From Streptomyces tuirus (GTDB lineage: Bacteria > Actinomycetota > Actinomycetes > Streptomycetales > Streptomycetaceae): DNA of 64,000 nt. The notes beneath the pieces are model-generated. The model made no database searches, had not been told where the DNA came from, and worked only from the letters and a program-made list of their open reading frames with translations. Of the stretch, positions 17,873 to 27,300 are shown in pieces (the first letter of the stretch is position 1; each line of letters begins with the position of its first letter). Position numbers and translations under genes: made by a program. The stretch is from NCBI GenBank assembly GCA_018195615.1, contig JAGTPG010000002.1:6131501-6195500 (forward strand), in the 5' to 3' direction.

Positions 17873-18671
17873 ATGAGTGAGGAACGGTTCGGGGAGTTCG
17901 TGCTGGTGCGGCGGCATGAGCAGGGGCGTGTCGCGGAGCTCGTCCTCGACCGGCCCAAGGCGATGAACGCGGTGTCGACGGAGATGGCGCGGTCCGTCGC
18001 CGGGGCGTGTGCGGCGCTGGGGGATGACCGGGGGGTGCGGGTGGTCGTGCTGACCTCCACGCATGAGCGGGCGTTCTGTGTGGGGGCCGATCTGAAGGAG
18101 CGGAACTCGTTCAGCGACGCGGAGCTGGTGCGGCAGCGGCCGGTGACGCGGGGGGCGTACACCGGGGTGCTGGAGCTGCCCGTGCCGACGGTGGCGGCGG
18201 TGCACGGGTTCGCGCTCGGGGGTGGGTTCGAGCTGGCGCTGGCCTGTGACGTGATCGTGGCGGACCGTACGGCGGTGGTGGGGTTGCCGGAGGTTTCGGT
18301 GGGGGTGATTCCCGGGGGTGGGGGACGCAGTTGCTGCCGCGGCGGGTGGGGGCGGCTCGGGCGGCGGAGCTGATCTTTTCCGCGCGGCGGGTGGAGGCCG
18401 TCGAGGCGGGGAGATGGGGCTGGTCGACCAGGTGGTGGAGGAGGGGCGGGACCGGGAGGTGGCGTTGGAGCTGGCCGCTCGGATCGCGGGGAACTCGCCG
18501 GTGGGGTTGCGGGCGGCGAAGCGGGCGTTGCGGCTCGGGCAGGGGCTGGATCTGCGGGCCGGGCTGGAAGTGGAGGATGCGGCTTGGCGGGCGGTGGCGT
18601 TCTCCGGGGATCGGGCGGAGGGGGTGGCGGCGTTCAACGAGAAGCGCAAGCCGGAGTGGCCGGGGGAGTGA
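17873..18671 (+). CDS. Enoyl-CoA hydratase/isomerase family protein, two frameshifts
   Basis: Crotonase-fold enzyme, probably acting on 2-enoyl-CoA in fatty acid or branched-chain catabolism. The oxyanion-hole segments AFCVGADLKER and HGFALGGGFELALACD and the catalytic region GLPEVSVGVIPGGGGTQLLPR are readable; the C-terminus ends in FNEKRKPEWPGE. One G is missing near 18325 (GGTGGGGGACGC) and one near 18412; corrected length is 266 residues. The start ATG 17873 has GGAGGG four bases upstream. An inverted repeat lies directly ahead of the ribosome-binding site. Confidence 0.88.
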
Positions 18672-18729
18672 GCTGAGGGTTGGTTGTCGGGTGCTCGGCG
18701 TTGGGGCCGGGGGGCGGGGCGTTGCGCAA

Positions 18730-18815
18730 CCCGGCGGAACGGGGTGCCTCCCCCAAGCTCTCGACCTCGCTCGAGCAGGGGGACCCCCATCGCCCCAGCG
18801 GCACGACTGCCCGCG
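18730..18815 (+). repeat. Dispersed hairpin element, single copy
   Basis: CCCGGCGGAACGGGGTGCC, then CTCCCCCAAGCTCTCGACCT, CGCTCGAGCAGGGGGACC, CCCATCGCCCCAGCGGCAC. This is the un-nested form of the element at 8831-8970, same orientation. A palindromic TTGCGCAA (18722-18729) abuts the left side. Confidence 0.8.
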
Positions 18816-18912
18816 GCTGGGCGGGACTGCGGCCCGCGGCTGGGCGGATCCTGGCATCCCCGTTCGCGTCGTAAACAGGTCAGTCTGGCTGGAAACTCCC
18901 TAGCCTGGAGTG

Positions 18913-20064
18913 ATGGGTGAGGACAGACGGCTGGTGGCCGTCGTCGCGTTGGCTCAGGGGATGGCGGCCGCGCACGGGTCGCGGGAGGCGTGGCGTGCCG
19001 CTGCCGCCGGGGCGTGCCGGGCGCTGGGCGGGAGTTTCGCCGCGCTGTCGGTGTGGGAGCGGGAGCTCGGACGGCTGAGGGTTCTCGTGAACGTGGGTGA
19101 GCTGACCGAGGGGGAGGAGGAGTTCCCGGAGGACGAGGCCTACCCGGTGCACCAGTTCGCGGAGATCACCGAGTTCCTGCACGAGCAGTGGGCCGGCGGC
19201 GGGGAGCCCGACGCGTGGGTGGAGACCGCTGAGGGCCCGGCCGCCGGGCGGCGTCCCGGGTACTGCCACCAGCGCGTCGCCGCCCTGCGCCGTCGCGGCC
19301 GCGGCTGCTGCGTGGTCGCGCCCATCGTGCTGCACGGCCGGGCCTGGGGCGAGCTGTACGTCGCCCGGCCGGTCGGCGAGCCCGTCTTCGAGCGGGCCGA
19401 CGCCGACTTCGCCACCGTCCTGGCCGCCGTCGTGGCCGCCGGCCTCGCCCAGACCGAGCGGCTGGAGGAGGCCCGGCGCCTGGCGTACACCGACGCGCTC
19501 ACCGGGCTCGCCAACCGCCGCGCCGTGGACGTACGCCTGGAGCGGGCGATCGAGCGGCACCGCCGGGACGGGGCCGTCGTCAGCCTCGTGGTGTGTGATC
19601 TGAACGGGCTCAAGCGGGTCAACGACACGCACGGGCACGCCGTCGGCGACCGGCTCCTGGAGCGTTTCGGCTCGGTGCTGTCACTGTGCGGGGCCATGCT
19701 GCCGGGGGCCCTGGCGGCGCGGCTCGGCGGGGACGAGTTCTGTCTGCTCGCGGTCGGGCCGCCCGCCGACCAGGTGGTGAAGGCGGCGGAGGAACTGTGC
19801 CGCCGGGCCGCCGAGTTGGAGCTCGGGGACGGCGTGGCGTGCGGCGTCGCCTCCACCGAGGATCCGATCGGGCCCGTACGCTCCGCCCGCCGGCTGTTCC
19901 GGCTCGCCGACGCGGCCCAGTACCGGGCCAAGGCCGAGCGGGCCGCCCGGCCTGTCGTCGCCGGCCGGGCCGGGCCCGACGATCCGGTCGTGCGGCTCGC
20001 GGACGAGCCGTCCCAGGAGGCCGACGGCGAGCGCCGGCGGTTCCGCGGGCGGCATGCGCCGTAG
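18913..20064 (+). CDS. GAF-GGDEF protein, probable diguanylate cyclase
   Basis: A 383-residue soluble protein with an N-terminal GAF-like sensor (about 20-180) and a C-terminal GGDEF domain. The active site is intact: GGDEF at 272-276 and metal-binding D229. The RxxD product-inhibition site expected just before GGDEF is not present. Likely makes c-di-GMP, which in Streptomyces controls development through BldD. The start ATG 18913 is six bases after TAGCCT, with GGAG too close to serve as a normal site; probably leaderless. Its sensor ligand is unknown. Confidence 0.88.
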   Translation: MGEDRRLVAVVALAQGMAAAHGSREAWRAAAAGACRALGGSFAALSVWERELGRLRVLVNVGELTEGEEEFPEDEAYPVHQFAEITEFLHEQWAGGGEPDAWVETAEGPAAGRRPGYCHQRVAALRRRGRGCCVVAPIVLHGRAWGELYVARPVGEPVFERADADFATVLAAVVAAGLAQTERLEEARRLAYTDALTGLANRRAVDVRLERAIERHRRDGAVVSLVVCDLNGLKRVNDTHGHAVGDRLLERFGSVLSLCGAMLPGALAARLGGDEFCLLAVGPPADQVVKAAEELCRRAAELELGDGVACGVASTEDPIGPVRSARRLFRLADAAQYRAKAERAARPVVAGRAGPDDPVVRLADEPSQEADGERRRFRGRHAP

Positions 20065-20118
20065 GGAGGGGACCGGAGTGTGTGACGTATCGGTAAGGGG
20101 CGCAGGCCGTCCCCAGTG

Positions 20119-20147
20119 GTGACATCATCGAATTCACTGCGTACGCT
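20119..20147 (+). promoter_or_regulatory. Predicted hutH promoter
   Basis: GTGACA (20119-20124), 17-bp spacer, TACGCT (20142-20147). The -10 ends seven bases before ATG 20155, again giving a leaderless or nearly leaderless mRNA. Confidence 0.6.
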
Positions 20148-20160
20148 CCTGAATATGGAT

Positions 20161-21699
20161 ATGCACACTGTGGTGGTGGGGACGTCCGGCGTGACCGCGT
20201 CCGACGTGCTCGCCGTGGCACGCGGCGGCGCCCGCGTCCAGCTCTCCGAGGAGGCGGTGGCCGCCCTCGCCGCGGCCCGCGAGATCGTGGACGCGCTGGC
20301 GGCCAAGCCGGAGCCCGTGTACGGCGTGAGCACCGGCTTCGGCGCCCTGGCGACCCGGCACATCAGCCCGGAACTGCGCGCACAGCTGCAGCGCAACATC
20401 GTCCGCTCGCACGCCGCCGGCATGGGGCCGCGGGTGGAGCGGGAGGTCGTCCGCGCCCTGATGTTCCTGCGGTTGAAGACCGTCTGCTCCGGGCACACCG
20501 GCGTCCGGCCCGAGGTGGCGCGGACCATGGCCGACCTGCTCAACGCCGGGATCACCCCGGTCGTGCACGAGTACGGATCCCTCGGCTGCTCCGGCGACCT
20601 CGCGCCGCTGTCCCACTGCGCCCTCGCGCTCATGGGGGAGGGGGACGCCGAGGGCCCCGACGGGGCCGTGCGCCCGGCCGCCGATCTCCTCGCCGAGCAC
20701 GGCATCCAGCCGGTCGAACTGCGCGAGAAGGAGGGCCTCGCCCTCCTCAACGGCACCGACGGCATGCTGGGCATGCTGGTCATGGCCCTGGCCGACCTGG
20801 ACACGCTCTACCGGTCCGCCGACGTCACGGCCGCCCTGTCGCTGGAGGCCCTGCTCGGCACCGACAAGGTCCTGGCCCCCGAACTGCACGCCATCCGGCC
20901 GCACCCGGGGCAGGCCGCCAGTGCCGCCAACATGCTGGCCGTGCTGAAGGGATCCGGCCTGACGGGGCATCACCAGGACGACGCCCCGCGCGTCCAGGAC
21001 GCCTACTCGGTGCGCTGCGCCCCGCAGGTCGCCGGGGCCGGGCGGGACACCATGGCGCACGCGCGGCTGGTGGCCGAGCGTGAGCTGGCGTCAGCGGTGG
21101 ACAATCCGGTCGTATTGCCGGACGGGCGAGTTGAGTCCAACGGCAACTTCCACGGGGCGCCGGTCGCCTACGTCCTCGACTTCCTCGCGATCGCCGCCGC
21201 CGACCTCGGCTCCATCGCGGAGCGCCGCACCGACCGGCTGCTCGACAAGAACCGCAGTCACGGCCTGCCGCCGTTCCTGGCCGACGACGCCGGTGTGGAC
21301 TCGGGCCTGATGATCGCTCAGTACACACAGGCCGCGCTGGTGAGCGAGCTGAAGCGGCTCGCCGTGCCGGCCTCCGCCGACTCGATCCCGTCCTCCGCCA
21401 TGCAGGAGGACCACGTCTCGATGGGCTGGTCGGCGGCGCGCAAGCTGCGCACCGCCGTCGACAACCTCACCCGCGTCCTCGCCGTCGAGCTGTACGCGGC
21501 CACGCGCGCGATCGAGCTGCGCGAGGGACTGACCCCGGCGCCGGCCACACAGGCGGTCATCGACGCCCTACGGGAGGCGGGAGTTCAGGGCCCCGGCCCG
21601 GACCGGTTCCTGGCGCCCGACCTGGCCGCCGCCGACGCGTTCGTGCGCGACGGGCGGCTGCTCACGGCCGTGGAGACGGTCACCGGGCCGCTCAGGTAG
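20161..21699 (+). CDS. hutH: Histidine ammonia-lyase
   Basis: Deaminates L-histidine to urocanate. A 512-residue protein from ATG 20161 (MHTVVVGTSG); ATG 20155, two codons earlier, is the leaderless alternative. The MIO cofactor tripeptide is read as Cys-Ser-Gly (C143-S144-G145 in SLGCSGDLAPL) rather than Ala-Ser-Gly; as I recall this is normal in streptomycete HutH. Other family segments: VYGVSTGFG, GTDGMLGML, ASAVDNPVVLPDGRVESNGN and SSAMQEDHVSMGW. No other hut genes are adjacent. Confidence 0.95.
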   Translation: MHTVVVGTSGVTASDVLAVARGGARVQLSEEAVAALAAAREIVDALAAKPEPVYGVSTGFGALATRHISPELRAQLQRNIVRSHAAGMGPRVEREVVRALMFLRLKTVCSGHTGVRPEVARTMADLLNAGITPVVHEYGSLGCSGDLAPLSHCALALMGEGDAEGPDGAVRPAADLLAEHGIQPVELREKEGLALLNGTDGMLGMLVMALADLDTLYRSADVTAALSLEALLGTDKVLAPELHAIRPHPGQAASAANMLAVLKGSGLTGHHQDDAPRVQDAYSVRCAPQVAGAGRDTMAHARLVAERELASAVDNPVVLPDGRVESNGNFHGAPVAYVLDFLAIAAADLGSIAERRTDRLLDKNRSHGLPPFLADDAGVDSGLMIAQYTQAALVSELKRLAVPASADSIPSSAMQEDHVSMGWSAARKLRTAVDNLTRVLAVELYAATRAIELREGLTPAPATQAVIDALREAGVQGPGPDRFLAPDLAAADAFVRDGRLLTAVETVTGPLR

Positions 21700-21722
21700 G
21701 ACTCCGGAGGGAGAGGACAGCG

Positions 21723-21753
21723 GCCGGGGTCTCGCCCGTCGGCGGGCCCCGGC
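21723..21753. terminator. Terminator hairpin after hutH
   Basis: GCCGGGG...CCCCGGC (21723-21729 with 21747-21753), with an inner GCCC/GGGC pairing. No U tract on either side. It lies between convergent genes. Confidence 0.6.
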
Positions 21754-21761
21754 TCACGGCC

Positions 21762-22076
21762 TCAGATGCCGAGCCTCTCCCTGCGGACCGAGTACACGAC
21801 GAAACCCGCGCCCAGCGTCAGGCAGAACGTGCCGCCGATGACGTACGGCGTGCTGTCGAAGCTGCCCGTGTCGGCGAGGCGGGTGCCGGTGACCGAGTCG
21901 CCCGCGGTCGTGGCCGCGATCCGGGCCTGCTCCGTGACCTGCGGCGACGGGTTCACCGAGACCGTGTCTCGCACCGGGGAGTCCGACGTCGCGTTGGCGG
22001 ACGGGACGAACCACAGGGCGCCGAGCAGGGTCGCCGCGGCGGTGGCGGTCAGCAACGGACGGCGAGCGGATGACAC
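21762..22076 (-). CDS. Small sortase-anchored surface protein (LADTG)
   Basis: A 104-residue exported protein. A signal peptide (cleavage after ANA, residue 29) is followed by a short mature part, the sorting motif LADTG at 67-71, a hydrophobic helix (about 76-96) and a basic tail RRERLGI. LAxTG is the motif of class E sortases in streptomycetes, so covalent attachment to peptidoglycan is expected. The mature region is only about 38 residues with no domain, so it may be a spacer or hydrophobin-like surface protein. Convergent with hutH. Confidence 0.8.
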   Translation of the reverse strand: MSSARRPLLTATAAATLLGALWFVPSANATSDSPVRDTVSVNPSPQVTEQARIAATTAGDSVTGTRLADTGSFDSTPYVIGGTFCLTLGAGFVVYSVRRERLGI

Positions 22077-22185
22077 GGAATATCGATCCCCTTGTGGCGC
22101 TGGCGAATTGGCCGTGTGGGGCGATGTTAGTGAAAGTCGCGGGTCACGGGAAAGTCACGGGAGGCCCTGGCCTTACTCTCCGGAG

Positions 22186-22524
22186 ATGAGCACTCCAGAG
22201 ACATCACGTTTTGTACGGGTTCGGGTGGAGCTGGTCCTCGAGGTCGAGGACGCGGACGCGGTCACCAAGTCCGCGCTGGACCGGCTCGCCGGCGACGGAG
22301 GGCTGCCGCCGGCGGAACGGGCCCACGTCGAGAGCACTGTGACGGAAGACACCGCGGAGGCCCTCGCGTACCTCGTGGACCCGTTCGACCTGGTCAGCCA
22401 GGTGCCCGGGGTGGAGCTCCAGCAGGCCTCCTGGAGCAGCGAGCGGATCGAGTACGACCCCGACTCGCCCGACTGGGACCTCGACGAGGATGATGTCGAG
22501 GACGAGGACGACAACGGCGGCTGA
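22186..22524 (+). CDS. Small acidic protein of unknown function
   Basis: A 112-residue cytoplasmic protein: a predicted alpha/beta N-terminus (FVRVRVELVLEVEDADAV) and a very acidic C-terminus (DLDEDDVEDEDD). No recognised domain. The start ATG 22186 is six bases after TACTCT; CGGAG directly before the ATG is too close for a usual ribosome-binding site. Divergent from the LADTG protein gene. Confidence 0.7.
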   Translation: MSTPETSRFVRVRVELVLEVEDADAVTKSALDRLAGDGGLPPAERAHVESTVTEDTAEALAYLVDPFDLVSQVPGVELQQASWSSERIEYDPDSPDWDLDEDDVEDEDDNGG

Positions 22525-22790
22525 GGCCGTCCGGGAAAATAGTGACCCCGGACGGCAACCGTCGTCCGGGGTCTCGGCGTCTCAAGCGACGCACCGACCG
22601 CACCCGCACCGTCCGCACCCTGATACGCGGACGTGTTGATCCCCACACCTGTGTGACATGGGGAACCGGACGAACCGGTCGTAGCGTTGAAAGTTCCCGA
22701 CGGGGACTCATGAGTCCCGACGGGGGCACTTGGACTTTTGACGGGGACACTCGGGTTTTGGGGAAATCGGCAACGATGGAGAAGCGTGTG
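22525..22790 (+). promoter_or_regulatory. Upstream region of the L,D-transpeptidase with palindrome and repeats
   Basis: Contains the perfect 16-bp palindrome GGGACTCATGAGTCCC (22703-22718), flanked by two CCCGACGGGG direct repeats (22696-22705, 22716-22725) and a third related GACGGGGACAC (22740-22750). A GAACCGGacGAACCGG tandem lies at 22663-22678. GGAAC at 22662-22666 resembles an ECF sigma -35 box but no matching -10 is convincing. Confidence 0.5.
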
Positions 22791-24035
22791 ATGACGGTCA
22801 GTAAGCGGCGCAAGGGCCTCGCGGTCGCGTCCGCACTGCTCGGTGGAGTGCTGGTGCTCTCGGCGTGTTCCGGTGGCGACGACAACGCCTCCGACGGCGG
22901 TGACAGCTCCCAGTCGAAGGTCGACGAGGCCGCGGCCGAGAAGACCTCCGAGGCCCAGATCAAGATCACGCCCGAGGACGGCTCCGACAACGCCTCCATC
23001 AACAACTCCGCCGCCGTCACCGTGAGCAAGGGAACGCTCACGAACGTGAAGATGACGACGACCGACGGCAGTGAGGTCAGCGGCCAGATATCCGCCGACA
23101 AGAAGAGCTGGAAGCCCAGCGCGCAGCTGGAGCGGTCCACCACCTACAAGCTGGCGGCGGAGGCGAAGGACTCCGACGGCCGCGTCGCCCACGAGAACGC
23201 CTCGTTCACCACGGTCTCCCCGGCCAACAGCTTCATCGGCAACTTCACTCCGGACGACGGCACCACCGTCGGCGTCGGTATGCCGGTCTCGATCAACTTC
23301 GACAAGGCGATCACCAACAAGGCCGCCGTCCAGAAGGGCATCAAGGTCAGCACGACCAGCGGCCAGGAGGTCGCCTGCCACTGGTTCAACGCCAACCGCA
23401 TGGACTGCCGCGCCGAGGACTACTGGCAGGAAGGCTCCACCGTCACGCTGAAGCTCGCGCTCGACGGTGTCGAGGGCGCCAAGGGCGTCTACGGCGTCCA
23501 GCAGAAGACGGTCACCTTCAAGATCGGCCGGAACCAGGTCTCCTACGTCGACGCGAAGACCAAGCAGATGAAGATCACGCAGGACGGCAAGACCGTCCGC
23601 ACCATCCCGATCTCCGCCGGCGCGCCCGACAACAAGACGTACGAGGGCCAGATGGTGATCTCCGAGAAGTTCAAGGAGACCCGGATGAACGGCGCGACGG
23701 TCGGCTTCACCGACGACGACGGCAAGGGCGAGTACGACATCAAGGACGTACCGCACGCCATGCGCCTGTCCACGTCCGGCACCTTCATCCACGGCAACTA
23801 CTGGGGCGCGAAGTCCATCTTCGGCAACGTGAACACGAGCCACGGCTGCGTCGGCCTCCAGGACGCGAAGGGTGCCGACGACCCGAACACCCCGGGCGCC
23901 TGGTTCTACAACAACACGATGATCGGTGACGTGGTGGTCGTCGAGAACACTGGCGACAAGACCATCGCGCCGGACAACGGACTCAACGGCTGGAACATGG
24001 ACTGGGCCCAGTGGAAGGCCGGTTCGGCAGTCTGA
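22791..24035 (+). CDS. L,D-transpeptidase lipoprotein
   Basis: Makes 3-3 crosslinks in peptidoglycan at the outer face of the membrane. A 414-residue lipoprotein: lipobox LSAC with lipidated C26, an Asp/Ser-rich linker, two Ig-like domains (about 55-145 and 146-245) and a C-terminal YkuD domain. Catalytic residues are H334 in FIHGNYW and C353 in TSHGCVGL. I choose ATG 22791, which has GGAGAAG six bases upstream, over ATG 22776. The layout matches actinobacterial Ldt enzymes such as mycobacterial LdtMt2. A strong terminator follows. Confidence 0.95.
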   Translation: MTVSKRRKGLAVASALLGGVLVLSACSGGDDNASDGGDSSQSKVDEAAAEKTSEAQIKITPEDGSDNASINNSAAVTVSKGTLTNVKMTTTDGSEVSGQISADKKSWKPSAQLERSTTYKLAAEAKDSDGRVAHENASFTTVSPANSFIGNFTPDDGTTVGVGMPVSINFDKAITNKAAVQKGIKVSTTSGQEVACHWFNANRMDCRAEDYWQEGSTVTLKLALDGVEGAKGVYGVQQKTVTFKIGRNQVSYVDAKTKQMKITQDGKTVRTIPISAGAPDNKTYEGQMVISEKFKETRMNGATVGFTDDDGKGEYDIKDVPHAMRLSTSGTFIHGNYWGAKSIFGNVNTSHGCVGLQDAKGADDPNTPGAWFYNNTMIGDVVVVENTGDKTIAPDNGLNGWNMDWAQWKAGSAV

Positions 24036-24064
24036 CCTGACGCTTCCGCAGCAGCACGCGGACG

Positions 24065-24104
24065 AACCGCCGCCCGCCCCGGTGAGGGGCAGGGCGGCGG
24101 TTTT
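24065..24104 (+). terminator. Rho-independent terminator after the L,D-transpeptidase
   Basis: AACCGCCGCCC-g-CCCC, loop GGTGA, GGGG-ca-GGGCGGCGG, then TTTT (24101-24104). A long GC stem followed by a T run. Confidence 0.85.
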
Positions 24105-24309
24105 CGGTTCTCAATCCGGCGGGGCTGTAACGGAGTTCGTGCAGCTGTGTAACAGTCAGCCGACGGATTTCTTACCTTCTTCTCATCTATTGAGCACCTG
24201 ATCATCCCTCGGCATACTGCGTATTCCGGGGGGCGTACCGCGTATGCGTACGAGACCACCCCGGCCGGGTGAACGGGGAATTCATCCGGTTCTTCTGCAA
24301 GGGGGAAAC

Positions 24310-27300
24310 TTGCGCAGACAAGTGAAAAGGGCGTGCGCGGCCACGGTCGCCACAGCGGCAGCCGTAGCCCTGGCGGCGGGAATGACCAGCCCGGCGTCGG
24401 CGAACGGTGAACAGTCGACCGCCACGGCCAAGCAGGCCCCGGTCACCGCCAAGCAGCGCATCACGCTGATCACCGGTGACCGGGTCGTGCTGGACGCCAA
24501 GGGCCGGGTCGTCGGCCTGGAGCGGGCCGAGGGCCGTGAGGACATACCCGTCCAGGTCCGCAAACTTCACGGCCACACTCTCGTGATCCCGGCCGACGCG
24601 GCCCGCCTGGTCGCCACCGGCAAGCTCGACCAGCGGCTCTTCGACGTCACCGAGCTCAACAAGTCCACGACCCGCAAGGCCCAGAGGAAGGGCCTGAAGG
24701 TCATCGTCGGATACAAGGGCAGCGCCGCGGCCACCAAGGCCGACGTCCGCGACGCGGGCACCCTGCGCCACTCCCTGAAGTCCCTGAACGCGGACGCGGT
24801 GCAGACGCCGAGGGAGGACACGCCCGAGCTGTGGGACGCGGTCACCAACGGCGACAAGACCGCCTCCGGCATCGCCCACGTCTGGCTCGACGGCGTCCGC
24901 AAGGCCAGCCTCGACAAGTCCGTCCCGCAGATCGGCGTCCCCAAGGCGTGGTCGGCGGGCTATGACGGCAAGGGCGTGAAGATCGCCGTCCTGGACACCG
25001 GCGTCGACGCCACCCACCCGGACCTCAAGGGCCAGGTGACCGACGCCAAGAACTTCACGACCTCGCCCGACGCCACCGACAAGGTCGGCCACGGCACGCA
25101 CGTCGCCTCCATCGCGGCCGGCACCGGCGCGAAGTCCGGCGGCAAGTACAAGGGCGTCGCGCCCGGCGCGAAGATCCTCAACGGCAAGGTGCTCGACGAC
25201 AGCGGATTCGGCAGCGACTCCGAGGTACTCGCCGGCATCGAGTGGGCCGCCGCGGAGGGCGCCGACGTCGTCAACATGAGCCTGGGCGGCGGTGACACGC
25301 CCGAGATCGACCCGGTGGAAGCGGCGGTGAACAAGCTGTCCGAGGAGAAGGGCATCCTGTTCGCCATCGCGGCCGGCAACGAGGGCGACTTCGGCGAGCA
25401 GACCATCGGCTCCCCGGGCAGCGCCGCCGCGGCCCTGACCGTCGGCGCGGTCGACGACAAGGACAAGCTCGCCGACTTCTCCAGCCGCGGCCCCGGCATG
25501 GACGGTGCTCTCAAGCCGGACGTGACCGCGCCCGGCGTGGACATCACCGCGGCCTCAGCCCCGGGCAACCAGATAGCCGCCGAGGTCGGCGAGAACCCGG
25601 CCGGCTACATGTCGATCTCCGGTACGTCGATGGCGACCCCGCACGTGGCGGGCGCGGCGGCGATCCTCAAGCAGCAGCACCCTCAGTGGAAGTACCCCGA
25701 GCTGAAGGGAGCCCTCACCGGCTCCACCAAGGGCGGCAAGTACACGCCGTTCCAGCAGGGTTCGGGCCGGATCCAGGTCGACCAGGCCATCAAGCAGTCC
25801 GTGATCGCCGAGCCGGTCTCGGTGAGCTTCGGCGTCCAGCAGTGGCCGCACACCGACGACAAGCCGGTCACCAAGGAGCTGACGTACCGCAACCTCGGTA
25901 CGAAGGACGTCACGCTGAAGCTGACGTCGACCGCCACCAACCCGAAGGGCCAGGCCGCCCCGGCCGGCTTCTTCAAGCTCGGCGCGACCTCGGTGACGGT
26001 CCCGGCGGGCGGCAAGGCGTCCGTCCCCTTCACCGTCAACACCAAGCTGGGCGGCACGGTCGACGGCGCGTACTCCTCGTACGTGACGGCGACGGGGGGC
26101 GGCCAGACGGTCCGCACGGCGGCCGCGGTGCAGCGTGAGGCCGAGTCGTACGACGTCACCGTCAAGCACCTCGGCAGGGGCGGGCAGCCGACAGACGGCT
26201 ACGACACCCAGCTCGCGGGCTACGAGGGCCTGGCCAAGGACCGCTTCTACCAGATGCCGGTCGCCGCTTCCGGCACGACGACCCTGCGCCTGCCCAAGGG
26301 CACCTATCTGCTGAACAGCCTGGTCGTCGAGGACACGGACACCGCCGAGGGCGGCATCGACTGGTTGGTCCAGCCGAAGCTGGCCGTCACCAAGAACACC
26401 ACCGTGACGATCGACGCCCGTAAGACGAAGGCGGCCGACATCAGGGTGCCGGACGCGCAGGCCAAGCCGCTGTCCGCGACGATCGAGTACGGCTACGCGC
26501 CGGCGGGCGGCTTCGGTCTCGGCGTCGACTCGTTCGCGGATCTGCGCATGGCCCACCTGGGCCCGGAGGTCTCCGGACTGAGCCAGACCTGGAGCGGCCA
26601 GTGGACCAAGGGCGGCAACGCCGAGTACGACGTGGCCACCACCGCCAAGGTCAAGAAGATCCAGGGCAACAAGGTCCGGCACTTCAAGGCGGGCGAACTC
26701 GCCACCGTGAAGCACAACATGGGTGCGGCGGCGTCCGGTAAGACCGGCGACATGTTCACCGCCGGCATGCTCCCCCAGAGCGTCACATTCGGCGTCCCCG
26801 TGCAGCAGAAGCTGCCGAGCACCCGCACGATGTACCTCTCGACGTCGGACAAGATCCAGTGGGGGTTCGACTTCACGCAGTACAAGGGCAAGGACGCGGA
26901 CGGCAACCCGATCCCGGAGGCCGGCTACACGCTCGGTGACCCGCAGACGTTCAAGGCGGGCCAGAAGTACACGAAGACCTACAACACGGCGGTCTTCGGC
27001 CCGCGCCTGAACGGCGACTTCGGGATCTTCCGCCGCGGCAACGCCCTCTACGGCTCGCTGCCGCTGTTCGCGGACGGCGCCGGCCACGCCGGCTCGTCCG
27101 ACTACACGTCGGTGGCGACGACCCTCTACCGCAACGGCAAGAAGGTCGGCTCCAACACCGACCCGGTGTTCGGCGAGGAGTTCAAGGTCCCGTCCGCCGA
27201 CGCCGAGTACAAGCTGACGACGTCGGTCAAGCGCAGCGTCAAGGTCGCGGCGGCCTCCACCCGCATCGACGCCAGCTGGACGTTCCGCTCGAAGAAGACC

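Noticed and set aside
22662..22690. SigE-type ECF promoter for the L,D-transpeptidase
   Set aside because: GGAAC is present but no -10 at the right spacing could be found.
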